DNA from: Pseudomonadota bacterium
Lineage (GTDB): Bacteria; Pseudomonadota; Gammaproteobacteria; Burkholderiales; Thiobacillaceae
DNA length: 48,526 bases
Assembly (NCBI GenBank): GCA_021802595.1
Contig: JAJZRT010000001.1
Location: 1-48,526, forward strand
Direction: 5' to 3'
Shown here one piece after another: positions 27,243 through 39,133 of the stretch. Numbering within the stretch: position 1 is the first letter of the stretch; the number at the start of each line of letters is the position of its first letter. The notes beneath the pieces are model-generated. The model saw nothing but the letters and a program-made list of their open reading frames with translations. It had not been told where the DNA came from and ran no database searches. Position numbers and translations under genes: made by a program.

Positions 27243-27697
27243 AGCCGGGACTGGATACAAGGGTGTGCGCTGTGCAACGATATCGGAGGCGCAATTCCGC
27301 GCCAGGCCAGGACCAGGATGAAAATCCGGATACGGGAACGGGCAACTAGCCGGCCAAGCGGACCGAACGCAAGAAGTCAACGTGAAAGCAGCCAGAGAGC
27401 CTTCGTGGTGACACACCGCGTTCCGCCGGGATCTGTCCGAAGATCCAGAACCAGATTCATTTCACCCCGGCGCGCAATCTCGCATGCGGAAAGTACAAGG
27501 CAGCGCCTTCGAGCCATGTTGTAGCGACCTGGATCCGGTGTTCGACAACGTGCTTATAATGCAAACGAATACAGGCAGAGACGGACCCGAAAACATCGCC
27601 GACCGAACCGATGTTCGATATATGCTCGTCACTGGTTTCGGCTCTGTAATGACGGCCGACCGTGGGCATACGGAGTTGCTGTGCCACGTGGGCCAGG
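27243..27697. other. 455-base gap between convergent nifQ and modC
   Basis: I find no supportable gene. Short open frames exist on both strands but lack family similarity, ribosome sites or codon pattern. No clear GC-stem plus T-run terminator was seen. It may be a decayed gene or a plain spacer. Confidence 0.5.
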
Positions 27698-28774
27698 TCA
27701 ATCCAGCAGCGCCATGCCCTTGACCTGCGCGAAGACCAGTGCGCCGGGCGCGAGGCCAAGCTGTGCGATCGACTTGGCGGTCACACGCGCGAGCAGCGGC
27801 GTACCTTCGGCGTCCAGCTGTACGATGACCTGTCCCGGACGTTCTTCGGTGCATCCGGAAATGTACACAGCGAAGACGTTGAGAATACTGCTGCCCCCCT
27901 GCGGCGCGAGCACGAGACTCACGTCGCGCGCATAGACGCGCAGGCGCACGCGCGTGTTCACGGGCAGATTCTCGCGCGGCACCGTGATGCGCCCTCCCGG
28001 GAAATTGAGATAAGTGAGGTGGAATTTCTCGTCGTGTGCGGCAACAGTCGCTTCAATCACCGCCGCGGCGGCATCACCGTACGCCAGCGGCAGGTCGAGT
28101 CGCGTCATGAGTTCGGACAGCGGCCCCTGGGCGCGCACCTGCCCGTTTTCCATCAACACCAGGTGATCGGCAAGACGTGCGACTTCCTCCAGCGCGTGGC
28201 TCACATAGATCACTGGGACAGACAGGTCAGTGTGCAGGCGCTCTAGGTACGGCAGGATATCGTCTTTGCTGCGGGTGTCGAGCGCGGACAGCGGTTCGTC
28301 CATGAGCAGCAGCTTTGGACTTGTGAGCAGCGCGCGCGCGATGGCCACACGCTGGCGCTCACCCCCCGAAAGCCGTACCGGCCTGCGGTCGAGCAGGGGC
28401 GCGACGCCGAGCAGCGTCACCGCCCGATCGAACGCCACGCGCCGATTGCTTCCGGGAACGCGACGCTGGCCGTACTCCAGGTTGGCACGCACGCTCAAGT
28501 GGGGGAAAAGGCTCGGCTCCTGGAAAACATAACCGATCGGTCTGCGGTATGTTGGCAGAAAGTGATCCTGCTCCTCGTTTTGCCACCACGCGCCGTTGAC
28601 CCGTAGCCACCCCTTGGGCGCACGTTCCAGACCGGCGAGGCAGCGCAGTACACTGGTCTTGCCACAACCCGACGGCCCGAACAGCACGGTGACACCGCGT
28701 GGCGGCGCGCAAAACGCGGCGTCGAGTTGGAATGCCCCGAGCGACATGGTAAAGCGTGCGTCGGTGCCGATCAC
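27698..28774 (-). CDS. modC: Molybdate ABC transporter ATP-binding protein ModC
   Basis: 358 residues. Walker [10 protein letters not shown], signature [15 protein letters not shown], Walker [14 protein letters not shown]-loop YVSHAL; the C-terminal roughly 65 residues form a Mop molybdate-binding domain ([11 protein letters not shown]...[17 protein letters not shown]), which gives feedback inhibition by molybdate. It overlaps modB by 4 bases. Confidence 0.95.
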   Translation of the reverse strand: MIGTDARFTMSLGAFQLDAAFCAPPRGVTVLFGPSGCGKTSVLRCLAGLERAPKGWLRVNGAWWQNEEQDHFLPTYRRPIGYVFQEPSLFPHLSVRANLEYGQRRVPGSNRRVAFDRAVTLLGVAPLLDRRPVRLSGGERQRVAIARALLTSPKLLLMDEPLSALDTRSKDDILPYLERLHTDLSVPVIYVSHALEEVARLADHLVLMENGQVRAQGPLSELMTRLDLPLAYGDAAAAVIEATVAAHDEKFHLTYLNFPGGRITVPRENLPVNTRVRLRVYARDVSLVLAPQGGSSILNVFAVYISGCTEERPGQVIVQLDAEGTPLLARVTAKSIAQLGLAPGALVFAQVKGMALLD

Positions 28775-29451
28775 AAGTCACGCCCCGCTAGCCGGTGATT
28801 GAGCAGGCCGACTGTCAGCACGACGATAAAGGCGAATGTTGCCATGCTGGCGGCGAGCACGTTCGCATTGGCGTAGTGCAGTGATTCCACGTGATCGTAG
28901 ATAGCCACGGATGCCACTTTGGTTTCGCCTGCGATGTCGCCGCCGATCATGAGCACCACGCCGAATTCACCGACCGTGTGCGCGAAACCCAGCACGGCGG
29001 CCGTAAGAAGGCCGGGGCGCGCCAGAGGGATGGCGACGGTCAAAAACGCATCCCAGGGCGAGGCGCGCAGGCTCGCCGCGACTTCGAGCGGGCGCCGGCC
29101 AGCCGTCTCGAATGCGTTCTGGATCGGCTGTACCACGAACGGCAGAGAATATATCACCGATGCCACGACCAGGCCGGAGAAGGTAAAAGGCAGGGCGCCT
29201 AGCCCGAGCGTCTGCGTGAATCGACCGATGGGTCCGTGTGGCCCAAAAAGCAGCAACAGATAGAAGCCGAGCACTGTCGGGGGCAACACCAGCGGCATCG
29301 ACACCAGCGCGCTTACCGGTTGTTTCCACCAAGAGCGCGTATGCGCGAGTTGCCACGCGAGCCAGGTACCGAGCACCATCAGGATCGCCGTGCTCAGGGC
29401 GGCGAGCTTGAGTGTCAGTGCCACGGCGGTAAAATCGGTAGCAGTTAACAT
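28771..29451 (-). CDS. modB: Molybdate ABC transporter permease ModB
   Basis: 226 residues with about five membrane spans and the permease EAA-type loop ([25 protein letters not shown]). It forms the inner-membrane channel with ModC. Lies 14 bases after modA. Confidence 0.94.
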   Translation of the reverse strand: MLTATDFTAVALTLKLAALSTAILMVLGTWLAWQLAHTRSWWKQPVSALVSMPLVLPPTVLGFYLLLLFGPHGPIGRFTQTLGLGALPFTFSGLVVASVIYSLPFVVQPIQNAFETAGRRPLEVAASLRASPWDAFLTVAIPLARPGLLTAAVLGFAHTVGEFGVVLMIGGDIAGETKVASVAIYDHVESLHYANANVLAASMATFAFIVVLTVGLLNHRLAGRDL

Positions 29452-29465
29452 GACCGTTGCTGCGA

Positions 29466-30537
<1,072 letters not shown>

Positions 30538-30545
30538 GACATACC

Positions 30546-30833
30546 TCAACCAAATTTAAACAGGATGCCGTAGCCGCCGCGCGGATATTCCCACTGCACG
30601 TTGCGGTGCTCGGTGCAGATCACCCGGCAGGTGCCGCATTCAAGGCATCCATCGGTGATGAGTGTTACGCGCCCGTCGCCTTCCTGCGTATAACAGGCGG
30701 CCGGACAGCAGACGGTGCAGGGTTTAGATTTGCATCCATAGGCGCAAACATCGGGGTTGCCGATATGGATGTGCGGTCGTCCGGCATCCACGCGGTAACG
30801 ATTCTGAAAGAGCTTTTCCTCGACGCGGATCAT
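30546..30833 (-). CDS. fixX: Ferredoxin-like protein FixX
   Basis: 95 residues. [20 protein letters not shown] and [14 protein letters not shown] supply the cluster ligands; the last part ([18 protein letters not shown]) is typical. It works with FixC in the bifurcating FixABCX complex that reduces ferredoxin for nitrogenase. Start at 30833 overlaps the fixC stop (ATGA). Confidence 0.94.
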   Translation of the reverse strand: MIRVEEKLFQNRYRVDAGRPHIHIGNPDVCAYGCKSKPCTVCCPAACYTQEGDGRVTLITDGCLECGTCRVICTEHRNVQWEYPRGGYGILFKFG

Positions 30834-32128
30834 TCGAAAGCCCTCCACAGTTTGAATGCATCGCTTAGCAATCCGAGGCGCGAACGTGAAGCCACGAAGC
30901 TCTTGCGGATCGAGCGTTCCTTGGCCTTTTTGTCGATGCCGTCGACGGCGATCAGCGTGTGGGCGGCACGGTTGAGAAGCTCTGGATACGAAGTAAAAAA
31001 CTGCGGATTTCTTTCCACGATTGCCGGCATACGCTTGTACTTTTCGAGATCCTTCATCACGAAGCTGTCATCGAGCTTCTCGCGGTAACGTGCGAGGTTT
31101 CTAGACGTAAGCGGCTTGTTTTCAGCGCGTAACTCGATCACGGTCTCGGCCGCAAGACGCCCGGTGGTCATGGCTAGGTTCGAGCCCTCGCGATGCACGC
31201 CGTTCACGAACATGCCAGCGTCGCCGACGATCATCCACCCTTCTCCGTAAATGGACGGAATCGAGTGGTAGCCGCCCTCGGGGATCAAATGGGCGGTGTA
31301 CTCCTTCATCTCACCGCCGGCTAGTAGCGGAGCGATCACCGGATGTGCCTCCATGCGCTCCAGCAGGGCGTAAGGCGGTATGCTCTGCTTCTTGAAGTCC
31401 GAGAGCAGGCAGCCCACCCCGATGGTGAGCGATTCCTTGTTGGTATAGAGAAATCCGGTGCCGACCATGCCCTGGGTGATCTTGCCGGCCATCTCGATGA
31501 CAACGCCCTCGTTGCCCGAGATGTTGAAGCGGCTGTGGATGGTTTCCTCGGGCATGAAGTGGATCTCTTTCACTGCGAGCGCCACTTCCCGCGGCTCCAG
31601 CTCCGGCCGAAATCCGGCTTTGCGCGCCAGCAGCGAGTTGACCCCATCAGCCAGAATCACCACGTCGGCATAGATCGAACCGCCCTCGCGATCGGTCTTG
31701 ACGCCGACGACGCAGTTTCCATCCATGTGCAGGTCGGTCACGGTTGTCTCGCAAATCAGCAGTGCGCCGGCTTCCTGCACTTTTTTTGAGAACCACTTGT
31801 CGAATTGTGCGCGTATGATCGTATAGCGATTGTAGGGCGGCTTGTTGAACTCAGCCGAGCGATAGGTGGAACCGACGCACGACTCGTCGTCCAAGACCCA
31901 TACCCTCTGTTCGATCAGATGGCGTTCCAGCGGCGCGTCCTCCCGGAAGTCCGGGATGATGCGTTCGAGCGCGTCGGAATAGAGGATCGCGCCCTGCACG
32001 TTCTTCGAACCCGGATACTCACCGCGCTCCAGTTGCAGCACCCTGAAACCGGCTTTCGCCAGGGTGTAGGCCGATGCATTTCCCGACGGACCGCCGCCGA
32101 CCACGATGGCATCGAATTTCTCGCTCAT
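30830..32128 (-). CDS. fixC: Flavoprotein quinone oxidoreductase FixC
   Basis: 432 residues, ETF-QO-like. FAD-binding start [21 protein letters not shown] and the later [21 protein letters not shown]. It carries the low-energy branch to quinone in electron bifurcation. Preceded by AGGAGGAA. Confidence 0.95.
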   Translation of the reverse strand: MSEKFDAIVVGGGPSGNASAYTLAKAGFRVLQLERGEYPGSKNVQGAILYSDALERIIPDFREDAPLERHLIEQRVWVLDDESCVGSTYRSAEFNKPPYNRYTIIRAQFDKWFSKKVQEAGALLICETTVTDLHMDGNCVVGVKTDREGGSIYADVVILADGVNSLLARKAGFRPELEPREVALAVKEIHFMPEETIHSRFNISGNEGVVIEMAGKITQGMVGTGFLYTNKESLTIGVGCLLSDFKKQSIPPYALLERMEAHPVIAPLLAGGEMKEYTAHLIPEGGYHSIPSIYGEGWMIVGDAGMFVNGVHREGSNLAMTTGRLAAETVIELRAENKPLTSRNLARYREKLDDSFVMKDLEKYKRMPAIVERNPQFFTSYPELLNRAAHTLIAVDGIDKKAKERSIRKSFVASRSRLGLLSDAFKLWRAFE

Positions 32129-32137
32129 TGTTCCTCC

Positions 32138-33241
32138 TCAAACTGCCAGTTTCGCCGTCGCCAGATGTTGTCGGAAAGCTGCCGTCAGCGCCGGCAGGAT
32201 TTGCATGGCGTTACCGACGATGCCGTATGTGGCAAAGTCGAAGATCGGCGCGCTGGCATCTTGGTTGATGGCGACGATGACGTCGGAACCCTCCATGCCC
32301 ACGCGATGCTGTACCGCGCCGGAGATCCCGGCAGCGATATAAAGCTTGGGGCGTACGGTCTTGCCGCTCTGACCGACCTGGTGGTCGGCACTCACCCAGC
32401 CGGATTGCACAACCGGACGTGTCGCGCCGACCTCGGCACCCAACACCTCGGCCAGGTCCCGGACCAGCTGGAAGTTGTCCGGACGCTTCATTCCACGGCC
32501 GCCGGCCACGATAATGTCGGCAAACGGCAAGTTGACTTCAGCGCGCTTCTCGTCGGCAATGAACTCCAGCAGCTTGGTGACGATGTCGGTTTCGAGCAGT
32601 GCCAGAGACTCCTCTATGACGCGCCCGCTGCGGGTATCGTTGCGTGTCGGCATCGACATCACACGCGGACGCACAGTCGCCATTTGTGGGCGGTAATTGA
32701 GTGTGACGATGGTACATAATAGGCTGCCTCCGAATGTCGGGCGAGTGGCCGCAAGACTGCGGTTTTCGGGATCGATCGCCAGCCCGGTGCAGTCGGCGGT
32801 CAGCCCAGTCTGCAGGGTAGTGGCGACACTGCCGGCCAGATCGCGGCCGAGAGTGGTCGCGCCGAGCAGCAGGATTTCTGGCTGGTGCCTGTTGACGAGA
32901 TCGGTAAGTGCTCTGCTGTACGGTTGATTGCGGTACTGCGCGAGCACCGGATCCTCGATCAGGAAGCAAAGGTCGGCGCCGTGGCAGAACGCGTCCTGGC
33001 AGAAGCGGCGTGTGTGTTCTCCGGCTGCTCCCAGCACCACACCGGCAAGTTCCACACCGAGCTGGTCAGCAAGCTTGCGTCCCTCGCCGAGCAGCTCGAA
33101 GGACACTGGGTGGACTGCACCGCGTTCGTGCTCGATAAACACCCATACACCCTTGTAGGCCTTAAGTCGGGGGTCGAGTTCGAACTTGCGGCGGCCGGCG
33201 GGTCTGGCGGCCGGTGGGGTCGGGGCGGTCGGGTTGCTCAT
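32138..33241 (-). CDS. fixB: Electron transfer flavoprotein alpha subunit FixB
   Basis: 367 residues. [26 protein letters not shown] at the start, and the FAD-binding C-terminus ([32 protein letters not shown]). The start at 33241 (MSNPTAP) follows GGATGAG and matches FixB N-termini; an ATG at 33256, just after the fixA stop, is possible. Confidence 0.94.
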   Translation of the reverse strand: MSNPTAPTPPAARPAGRRKFELDPRLKAYKGVWVFIEHERGAVHPVSFELLGEGRKLADQLGVELAGVVLGAAGEHTRRFCQDAFCHGADLCFLIEDPVLAQYRNQPYSRALTDLVNRHQPEILLLGATTLGRDLAGSVATTLQTGLTADCTGLAIDPENRSLAATRPTFGGSLLCTIVTLNYRPQMATVRPRVMSMPTRNDTRSGRVIEESLALLETDIVTKLLEFIADEKRAEVNLPFADIIVAGGRGMKRPDNFQLVRDLAEVLGAEVGATRPVVQSGWVSADHQVGQSGKTVRPKLYIAAGISGAVQHRVGMEGSDVIVAINQDASAPIFDFATYGIVGNAMQILPALTAAFRQHLATAKLAV

Positions 33242-33256
33242 GGTAGTCTCATCCAT

Positions 33257-34114
33257 TCATTCGCCGCGCCGGCCTATGGCGCCGCGCAACTGTGGGAATC
33301 TGGCGAACATTTTGGCCAGCAATGTGGCCGCGACGTCGCCCGGCTGGTCGCTCTGGGTCTGGATGATTTCGGCCTTCTGGGTGCGCGGTGTTGGCGCAAA
33401 AACCTTGGATACCACGGTCGGCGATCCTTTGAGACCGATCTTGCTGATGTCCTCGACCCCAGCTGCGTCCTTGTCCCAAACCCTGATTGGATAGCGCGCG
33501 GCACGGAACATGTCGCTCATGGTGGCAAAGCGCATCTCGTTGATACCTTCGAGGACGGTGATCAGCGCCGGCAGCCGCGTCTTCAGCACTTGTACACCAC
33601 CTTCAGCACGCCTCTGCACGGTGAGTTCGCTCTTGTCGAGGTCGATGGTTTCAATCTTGCTCACGTAGGTCAGAAGCTGCAGCTTGAGCCGAATCGCAAT
33701 GCCGGGACCAACCTGCGCAGTATCACCGTCGATGGTCTGCTTGCCGGCGAACACCAGGTCCACGGGTATGTCCAGCCGGATCTTGCGGATCGCGCTCGCC
33801 AGCGCGTAACTTGTGGCGAGCGTGTCGGCACCGGCGAAAGAGCGATCGGTAAGCAGAATCGCCTCGTCGGCGCCAAACGACAGCGCCTTGCGGAGCGCGC
33901 CCTCGGCCTGCGGTGGCCCCATACTCAGCACGGTGATGCGTGCACCATAGTGGTCCTTGAGACGCAGCGCTTCTTCCAGTGCCACCAGGTCATAGGGATT
34001 AACGATTGCCGGCACGCCCTGGCGCATGATGGTGTTGGTCACCGGGTGCACGCGAATCTGCGCGCTGTCGGGAACCTGTTTGATACAGACGACGATATGC
34101 ATGTTCAGGCTCAT
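33257..34114 (-). CDS. fixA: Electron transfer flavoprotein beta subunit FixA
   Basis: 285 residues ([63 protein letters not shown]). With FixB it carries the bifurcating flavin that oxidises NADH. The start at 34114 overlaps the nifW stop by ATGA, so fixABCX is translated as a continuation of the nifV-cysE-nifW unit. A second start at 34102 is possible. Confidence 0.93.
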   Translation of the reverse strand: MSLNMHIVVCIKQVPDSAQIRVHPVTNTIMRQGVPAIVNPYDLVALEEALRLKDHYGARITVLSMGPPQAEGALRKALSFGADEAILLTDRSFAGADTLATSYALASAIRKIRLDIPVDLVFAGKQTIDGDTAQVGPGIAIRLKLQLLTYVSKIETIDLDKSELTVQRRAEGGVQVLKTRLPALITVLEGINEMRFATMSDMFRAARYPIRVWDKDAAGVEDISKIGLKGSPTVVSKVFAPTPRTQKAEIIQTQSDQPGDVAATLLAKMFARFPQLRGAIGRRGE

Positions 34115-34455
34115 TTGCGACGGGACGGCAGGGTGCCGATCAGGCTGTCGAGCGCTACGTGTCCGCCATTGATGTCCAGGAAAACCTTGAAGACCTTTTC
34201 CTGCGCGGGCGTGGAGCGCACAAAGTCGTGATATGCGCGTGCCAGCAGATTTTGACACGCAGCATGCAAAGACGGCGCATCCAGCTCGGCGAGTCCAGGT
34301 GTCGCCCGCAGGTACTGCTGGAAACGCTTCAGGATGTGCAACCGGTTGACGTGCACGACCGGCGGCTCGAACGAGACAGAAAAATAATGGAAGAACTCCT
34401 CGGCAGCTGAAAGGCGGCTAAGGTTCTGGTACAGGGCTTCGAGGGCTTGGGTCAT
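34111..34455 (-). CDS. nifW: Nitrogenase-stabilising protein NifW
   Basis: 114 residues. [30 protein letters not shown] is diagnostic of NifW, which associates with MoFe protein and protects it from oxygen. It has its own AAGGA site before the ATG at 34455. The reading frame upstream is open into cysE with no stop, so a CysE-tail/NifW fusion could also be made. Confidence 0.9.
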   Translation of the reverse strand: MTQALEALYQNLSRLSAAEEFFHYFSVSFEPPVVHVNRLHILKRFQQYLRATPGLAELDAPSLHAACQNLLARAYHDFVRSTPAQEKVFKVFLDINGGHVALDSLIGTLPSRRK

Positions 34456-35209
34456 AAATTTATCCTTGGCGGTATCCACTGGTCGATGGGCGTTGCGCTT
34501 GAGGTTGTCGCTGACTGACACCTGGACCAGATCGCAGCCGTCCACACAGACGTCACAATCGCCGCTGACCGGAACCTGTTTGCCGGTCACCGCGGCCAGT
34601 TGCGACACAAGTCGGGTGATGCGTTCGAGCAGGCAGGCGACCGCCTTGCCGACCGGGTCGGGCAGCAAATGATGATCGATGCCGTGTTCGGCGACGCGCC
34701 GATTGGCAAGCGGTAAACTTACGCGCCCAGGGATGTCGATTGCGGTCATCTGCGCCGGGACGTGCTGGATTACCGCCGAGTTGGCGCCGATGCAGGCGTG
34801 CCGGCTGACGCTGATCGGCCCGAGAACCCTGGCGCCGGCCCCGATCACCCCGCCATCGCCGAGCGTCAGGTGGCTCATGCCTGGGGTCCAGGAAACACCG
34901 TCGAGGGTGACGCCATGGTAAAGCGTGACACCGTCTCCGATTTCGGCGGTTTCATTGGTCACGACACCCCAGCCGTGATCGATAAAGAAGCGTCGGCGCG
35001 ATGCGCGCGGCGGGATCAATGCCGACCGGGGCGATGGCACGTGTGAGAAAACCCAGAAACCGCGCCAAGTAGCGCCAGTTGCGACGCCACAGCGCATGTG
35101 CCAGCCGATGGGCGATCAAGGCATGAAGGTCCAGGTGGGTCGTGAGCACCTTAAGGCGCGTGCGCACTGCCGGGTCGCGCTTGAACACACAATGCAGGGC
35201 CGCGCGCAT
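34456..35209 (-). pseudogene. cysE: Serine O-acetyltransferase (nif cysE), frameshifted
   Basis: N-terminal part from 35209 ([29 protein letters not shown]) runs to GIDPAARIA. At about 34996-35002 the frame shifts and continues [33 protein letters not shown], the hexapeptide-repeat catalytic domain. The order nifV-cysE-nifW is that of Azotobacter, where this enzyme raises cysteine supply for clusters. The catalytic frame has no stop before nifW, so the proper C-terminus is unclear. The cause may be a true mutation or a base-call error. Confidence 0.82.
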
Positions 35210-35235
35210 GAGGGCAGAAGGGCCGCCCCGTGGGA

Positions 35236-36378
35236 TCATTGCGTCAACGCAGGCGCGCATGACACGGTCTCCAGGTAGAAGCGGTTGAGGTCAGCAGCAT
35301 CCGGCGCCTGCTTGGTTGCTATCGCATGACGGCGCACGCGCACCAGGATTTCTCTGGCCCGGTGGTCGTCCAGCCTGATGCCGAGGTGCGTATAGGCCTG
35401 GACGATCGCGGCGGCGCCAGAGTGTTTGCCGAGCACGATCCGATGCGCCCGACCAACCGCGGCCGGGTCAAGGCCCTGATAGGTGCGTACGTCCTTGAGC
35501 AGACCGTCGACGTGGATGCCTGCCTCGTGTGTGAAAACTGAGTCGCCCACGATGCTTTTGTTGGCCGCCACTGGCCGCCCGGAGGCGGCGCTCACCAGGC
35601 GCGAAATCGCCGGGAATTGCCGGGTGTCGATGCCGGTTTCGATGGAGTGGGTGAGGCGCAGCGCCAAGACCGCTTCTTCGAGTGGCGCATTTCCGGCGCG
35701 CTCGCCTAGCCCGTTGACGGTGGTGTTGATGTGCGTAGCGCCGGCCAGCACCGCGGCTACGGTGTTGGCGGTGGCCATGCCGAGGTCATCGTGGGCATGC
35801 ATCTCGATATCGATGTCGATATCCTGGCGCAATTGCACGATTCTTCGGTAGGTCACGAACGGATCGAGCAGACCGAGGGTATCGGCAAAACGGAAGCGAT
35901 GGGCGCCGGCAGCCTGTGCTCCTTCGGCAGCCGCGCGCAGGAAATCAGGATCGGCACGTGAGGCGTCCTCCGCACCGACGCACACTTCAAATCCGAGATC
36001 GAGCGCGCGCGGCACCAGACGAGCGATCTGGCTCAGCACCCACTCCCGGTCGCGCTGTAGTTTGTAGACGATATGCAGGTCTGACACTGGAATTGAAAGA
36101 TTGATGGCCTGGGCACGGCATAGGGCGGCGGCATCGAGATCAGTGGTGTTCATTCGTCCCCAGACCATCAGTCGTGCGGGCATATGCTGCAGGGCAATGG
36201 CCTGGATGGTTTCGCATTCCTCTGGACCCATGGCCGGCACGCCGACCTCCATCTCGCGCACACCGGCGTCGGACAGGGCGCGCGCGATGGCGAGTTTTTC
36301 TTCGACCGTGAACGCTACGCCGGCGGTTTGTTCGCCGTCGCGCAGCGTGGTGTCATTGACGGTAACCGTAGCAATCAT
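35236..36378 (-). CDS. nifV: Homocitrate synthase NifV, copy B
   Basis: 380 residues, complete. [16 protein letters not shown], the metal-binding [11 protein letters not shown] and the [16 protein letters not shown] segment are intact. It leads the minus-strand unit nifV-cysE-nifW-fixABCX, with a sigma-54 site 37 bases before its start. The left-edge nifV is its near-identical paralogue. Confidence 0.96.
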   Translation of the reverse strand: MIATVTVNDTTLRDGEQTAGVAFTVEEKLAIARALSDAGVREMEVGVPAMGPEECETIQAIALQHMPARLMVWGRMNTTDLDAAALCRAQAINLSIPVSDLHIVYKLQRDREWVLSQIARLVPRALDLGFEVCVGAEDASRADPDFLRAAAEGAQAAGAHRFRFADTLGLLDPFVTYRRIVQLRQDIDIDIEMHAHDDLGMATANTVAAVLAGATHINTTVNGLGERAGNAPLEEAVLALRLTHSIETGIDTRQFPAISRLVSAASGRPVAANKSIVGDSVFTHEAGIHVDGLLKDVRTYQGLDPAAVGRAHRIVLGKHSGAAAIVQAYTHLGIRLDDHRAREILVRVRRHAIATKQAPDAADLNRFYLETVSCAPALTQ

Positions 36379-36414
36379 GGGCTGACCTGTTTTGGGGTGC
36401 TTCGGTGTTCATAA

Positions 36415-36430
36415 AGCAATCGACATGCCA
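36415..36430 (-). promoter_or_regulatory. Sigma-54 promoter of nifV copy B
   Basis: Minus-strand TGGCAT-GTCGA-TTGCT, the same 16 bases as at 643-658. It probably drives the unit down to fixX. Confidence 0.87.
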
Positions 36431-36513
36431 GCCCGAAAAAGTGGCGCTATTCAGCGGAAATCATGAAAATCGCATCGTACAGCGCAGGGGGGAAACACGA
36501 CATTTGTAACGAT

Positions 36514-36529
36514 TGTCCGGTTTCCGACA
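36514..36529. promoter_or_regulatory. NifA upstream activator site (nifV copy B)
   Basis: Perfect TGT-N10-ACA (TGTCCGGTTTCCGACA), about 85 bases upstream of the promoter. Confidence 0.8.
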
Positions 36530-36621
36530 AGGTTTCGGATCGCAACGACAGGCTATGCGCGGACATGGTGTGGCGGAGATAGTGGCGCGGTTCGCCCCAT
36601 ATGGGGAACAGCGATCGAGAT

Positions 36622-36850
36622 CTAGCGCGCTTCGGCGGAAAGATTGAGTGTATAGCGCGGCATTTCGACAAGGAGGTCCTGTTTGCCGAGCCGAACCAGG
36701 CAACCGAGGCGCGCAAATGCTCGAACTCCCAGGCCATTCCGAGTTGGCCCTCTTCGTCCCCGCCTTCCGGGCGCAGGGATTCGAATCCGGCGCGTACGAT
36801 GACATGACAGGTGGTGCATACGCAGGTCTTTTCACAGGCGTGCTCCAGCG
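36622..36850 (-). pseudogene. fdx: Truncated and frameshifted fdx, copy B
   Basis: Keeps LEHACEKTCVCTTCHVIVRAGFESL, then a frame change near 36715-36730 is needed to read ARLGCLVRLGKQDLLVEMPRYTLNLSAEAR. The first 38 or so codons are gone: homology to copy A ends at about 36850, where a tnpB fragment begins. Two separate lesions make this a dead gene. Confidence 0.87.
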
Positions 36851-37147
36851 ACACACGCCGCGCTCGCCAGCATAAAGTGGAATGGCGGCTGGCTCATCGC
36901 CGTGCCGCCGCGGAACACGAGCCGCACCTGTCCGTGCTGCGGGCAGGTCTCGGCTGAGAACCGCAGAACCCAAGCCCGGTTCGAGTGCATGGAATGTGGC
37001 TTCGAGGAAAACGCAGATGTGGTCGGCGCGATCAATGTTTTAAGGGCGGGACACGCCCGGTTCGCCTGTGAAGTGAGCGGTGCAGCAATGCCACCAGCAG
37101 CAGGAACCTGCCGAAGCGACCCGGGAGCGGCTCAATGCCGCGCCTGA
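36851..37147 (+). pseudogene. tnpB: C-terminal remnant of a TnpB (IS200/IS605 group) gene
   Basis: WNGGWLIAVPPRNTSRTCPCCGQVSAENRRTQARFECMECGFEENADVVGAINVLRAGHARFACEV is the end of a TnpB RuvC/zinc-ribbon protein: both CXXC knuckles and the final catalytic Asp in NADVVGAINVL are kept. The N-terminal three quarters and left end of the element are missing. The 5' break coincides with the break in fdx, so one deletion joined the two. Confidence 0.85.
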
Positions 37148-37156
37148 GCGCCGTAG

Positions 37157-37190
37157 GAATCTCCGGCATTCATGCCGGGGAGGATGTCAA
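37157..37190 (+). repeat. Right end of the IS200/IS605-type element
   Basis: GAATCTCCGGCATTCATGCC followed by GGGGAGGATGTCAA has the small hairpin and terminal sequence typical of the right end of such elements. The omega-RNA scaffold of TnpB systems maps to this part, with the guide just after 37190. Confidence 0.6.
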
Positions 37191-37331
37191 ATCCTTGCGG
37201 CAGCCGTGATCCCGCTGCGCTACATCTGGGCTGCCTGGTGGGTTTGCACGCCGCTTTTGCGGCCGATACCGCTCCTACGCGGGCGCCCAACTGCAACCCC
37301 GCAAGTTTCGCATGCTACCTCGCCCCTATTT

Positions 37332-37339
37332 TTAAAAAA
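37332..37339. repeat. Left target-site duplication TTAAAAAA of the ISL3 element
   Basis: Identical to 38726-38733. Confidence 0.88.
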
Positions 37340-38725
37340 GGGTCTTCGTGATTTCGTGTGGGTAAAAAACGCCGCTCAATCACGCCGCAATGCCTATTTC
37401 TACAGGGTTTGATGCCTGTTGAGAAGGCACAGAAATTTGGCATGATAGGCGGATGGCCAAATCAATCAAACGCCGCCGATTGGCGGACGTATACACCTTT
37501 CCCGGGTTTCGCCCCCTGCAACGCGTTGAGGGGATCTTCGGTGACCCGGGTGCTCGCCTCATCACGCTCGTTCGGCGGGGAAAAAAACGGTGTGCGGCAC
37601 CTGTGGTACGGCGCACCGCACCTGGTACGACCGCAAGCGCCGGCGGGTGCGGGATTTGCCCTGCGCCGATCACCGCATTTACCTCGACCTCGAGGTGCGA
37701 CGCGTGGATTGCCGGCGCTGTGGCACGGTGAAACGCGAGCAGTTGGACTTTCTGGTCGAGAACGCACTGCACACGAAGCGCTTTGCGCGCTACGTGGGCC
37801 GGCGCTGTCGCGCTGGCACGATCCGGGACGTCGCCGCCGAGCTGCATTTGGACTGGCAGACGGTCAAGCGGCTGGAGATGGATTACATGCGCGAACAGCT
37901 CCGGCGCGCAGGGACTCCGGGACCTAAGGTCGTGGGAATCGATGAGATCTCGATCCGCAAGGGGCACAGCTATCGGATCGTCGTCAGCGACCTGGAACGA
38001 CGCCGCCCGATCTGGTTCGGGGGTGAGGACAGAAGCGAGGCGAGCATGGATGAGTTCTATCGATTTCTCGGGGAAAAGAAGGCCCAGCGCATACGGCTCA
38101 CCGTCATGGACATGTGGAAACCGTTTCGCAATTCGACGACCAGGAACGCCCCGCAGGCAGCGATCCTGTTCGACAAGTTTCATATCATGAAGCACCTGGG
38201 CGAGGCGCTCGACAAGATCCGAAAGGGCGAGTACGCACGCCTTCAGGGCAAGCAGCGCCACTTTATCAAGGGGCAGAAATATACGCTGCTGTCGCATCCG
38301 CAAAACCTCACCGGTACGGCACGCAAGAACTTGAAGCTGCTGCTGGCGGCGAACAAGCGCCTGAACACCGCCTACCTGCTCAAAGAGTCCTTCGGTCAAC
38401 TCTGGGACTACAACCGCGAAGCGTGGGCGCGCAAGTTCTTCGATAACTGGCGAGAAAGCCTCAAGTGGCAGCGCCTGAAGCCGTACGAGAAGTTCGCCGA
38501 GATGATCGAGCGACACTGGGACGGCATCGCCGCCTACTGCCAGCCCGAGAACAAGGTTGCGCTCGGTTTCGTTGAGGGCTTGAACAACAAGATACGCGTC
38601 ATCCAGCGCCGTGCCTATGGCTTGCGCGATGAGGAATACCTCAGACTGAAGATCCTCACCTCGATGCTGCCTCAGATTTGAACGAGAAATGACCAATTTT
38701 TACCCACTCATTTCCACGATGACCC
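37340..38725 (+). mobile_element. ISL3-family insertion sequence, 1386 bp
   Basis: Imperfect terminal inverted repeats begin GGGTCTTCGTG at 37340 and GGGTCATCGTG (complement of 38715-38725), both running into GTGGGTAAAAA. The 8-base direct repeat TTAAAAAA flanks it on both sides (37332-37339 and 38726-38733), the length expected for ISL3. One transposase lies inside. It occupies the place that hscA and the 5' half of fdx hold in copy A. Confidence 0.92.
37453..38681 (+). CDS. ISL3-family transposase, two frames joined at an A7 run
   Basis: The first frame (from 37453, MAKSIKRRRLADVYTFPGFR) carries the N-terminus up to VRRGKK. The second (through GTG 37590, VCGTCGTAHRTWYDRKRRRVRD) carries the zinc finger, the DDE domain (VVGIDEISIRKGHSY, TVMDMWKPF, DKFHIMKHLGEALDKIRK) and the end LPQI. 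They meet at seven A residues (37581-37587); reading GGA AAA AAA, a -1 slip on A-AAA-AAA joins them exactly. It could be programmed frameshifting or a one-base indel. Confidence 0.85.
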
Positions 38726-38733
38726 TTAAAAAA
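38726..38733. repeat. Right target-site duplication TTAAAAAA of the ISL3 element
   Basis: Identical to 37332-37339. Confidence 0.88.
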
Positions 38734-38789
38734 TGGGCGGCCAGAGTCCTGCGAGTTATTGAGATCATTTAAAATCGGGTAGAATCGAC

Positions 38790-39113
38790 CTAAGCGGAGA
38801 AACTCTCGCCGCAGCCGCATTGTGCCTTCACGTTTGGGTTGTTGAATTTGAAGCCTTCATTCAGGCTTTCGCGAACGAAGTCGAGTGTCGTGCCGTCGAG
38901 AAGCGCAAGGCTTTTCGGATCGATGAGCACTGTTACCCCATGGCTGTCGAAGCAGCAATCATCCGGCAGGATTTCGTCGACACACTCGAGCGTGTATGCG
39001 AAACCTGAGCAGCCGCTGGTGCGCACACCCAGCCGCAGGCCGATGCCTTTGCCGCGCTGAGCGAGAAATTTCTGTGCACGGGCAGCTGCAGCTTGTGTCA
39101 GAGCGACTGACAT
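38790..39113 (-). CDS. iscA: A-type Fe-S carrier IscA, copy B
   Basis: 107 residues ([23 protein letters not shown]), with SGCSGFAY and CGCGESF intact. It is the last gene of a two-gene unit behind an isc promoter; downstream, hscA is replaced by the ISL3 element. Start 39113 parallels that in copy A. Presumably functional as a carrier. Confidence 0.91.
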   Translation of the reverse strand: MSVALTQAAAARAQKFLAQRGKGIGLRLGVRTSGCSGFAYTLECVDEILPDDCCFDSHGVTVLIDPKSLALLDGTTLDFVRESLNEGFKFNNPNVKAQCGCGESFSA

Positions 39114-39133
39114 GTGGGATTCCCCTAGTGTGG

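Noticed and set aside
27484..27723. 79-codon plus-strand frame in the nifQ-modC gap
   Set aside because: Runs into modC on the opposite strand and has no family features or ribosome site.
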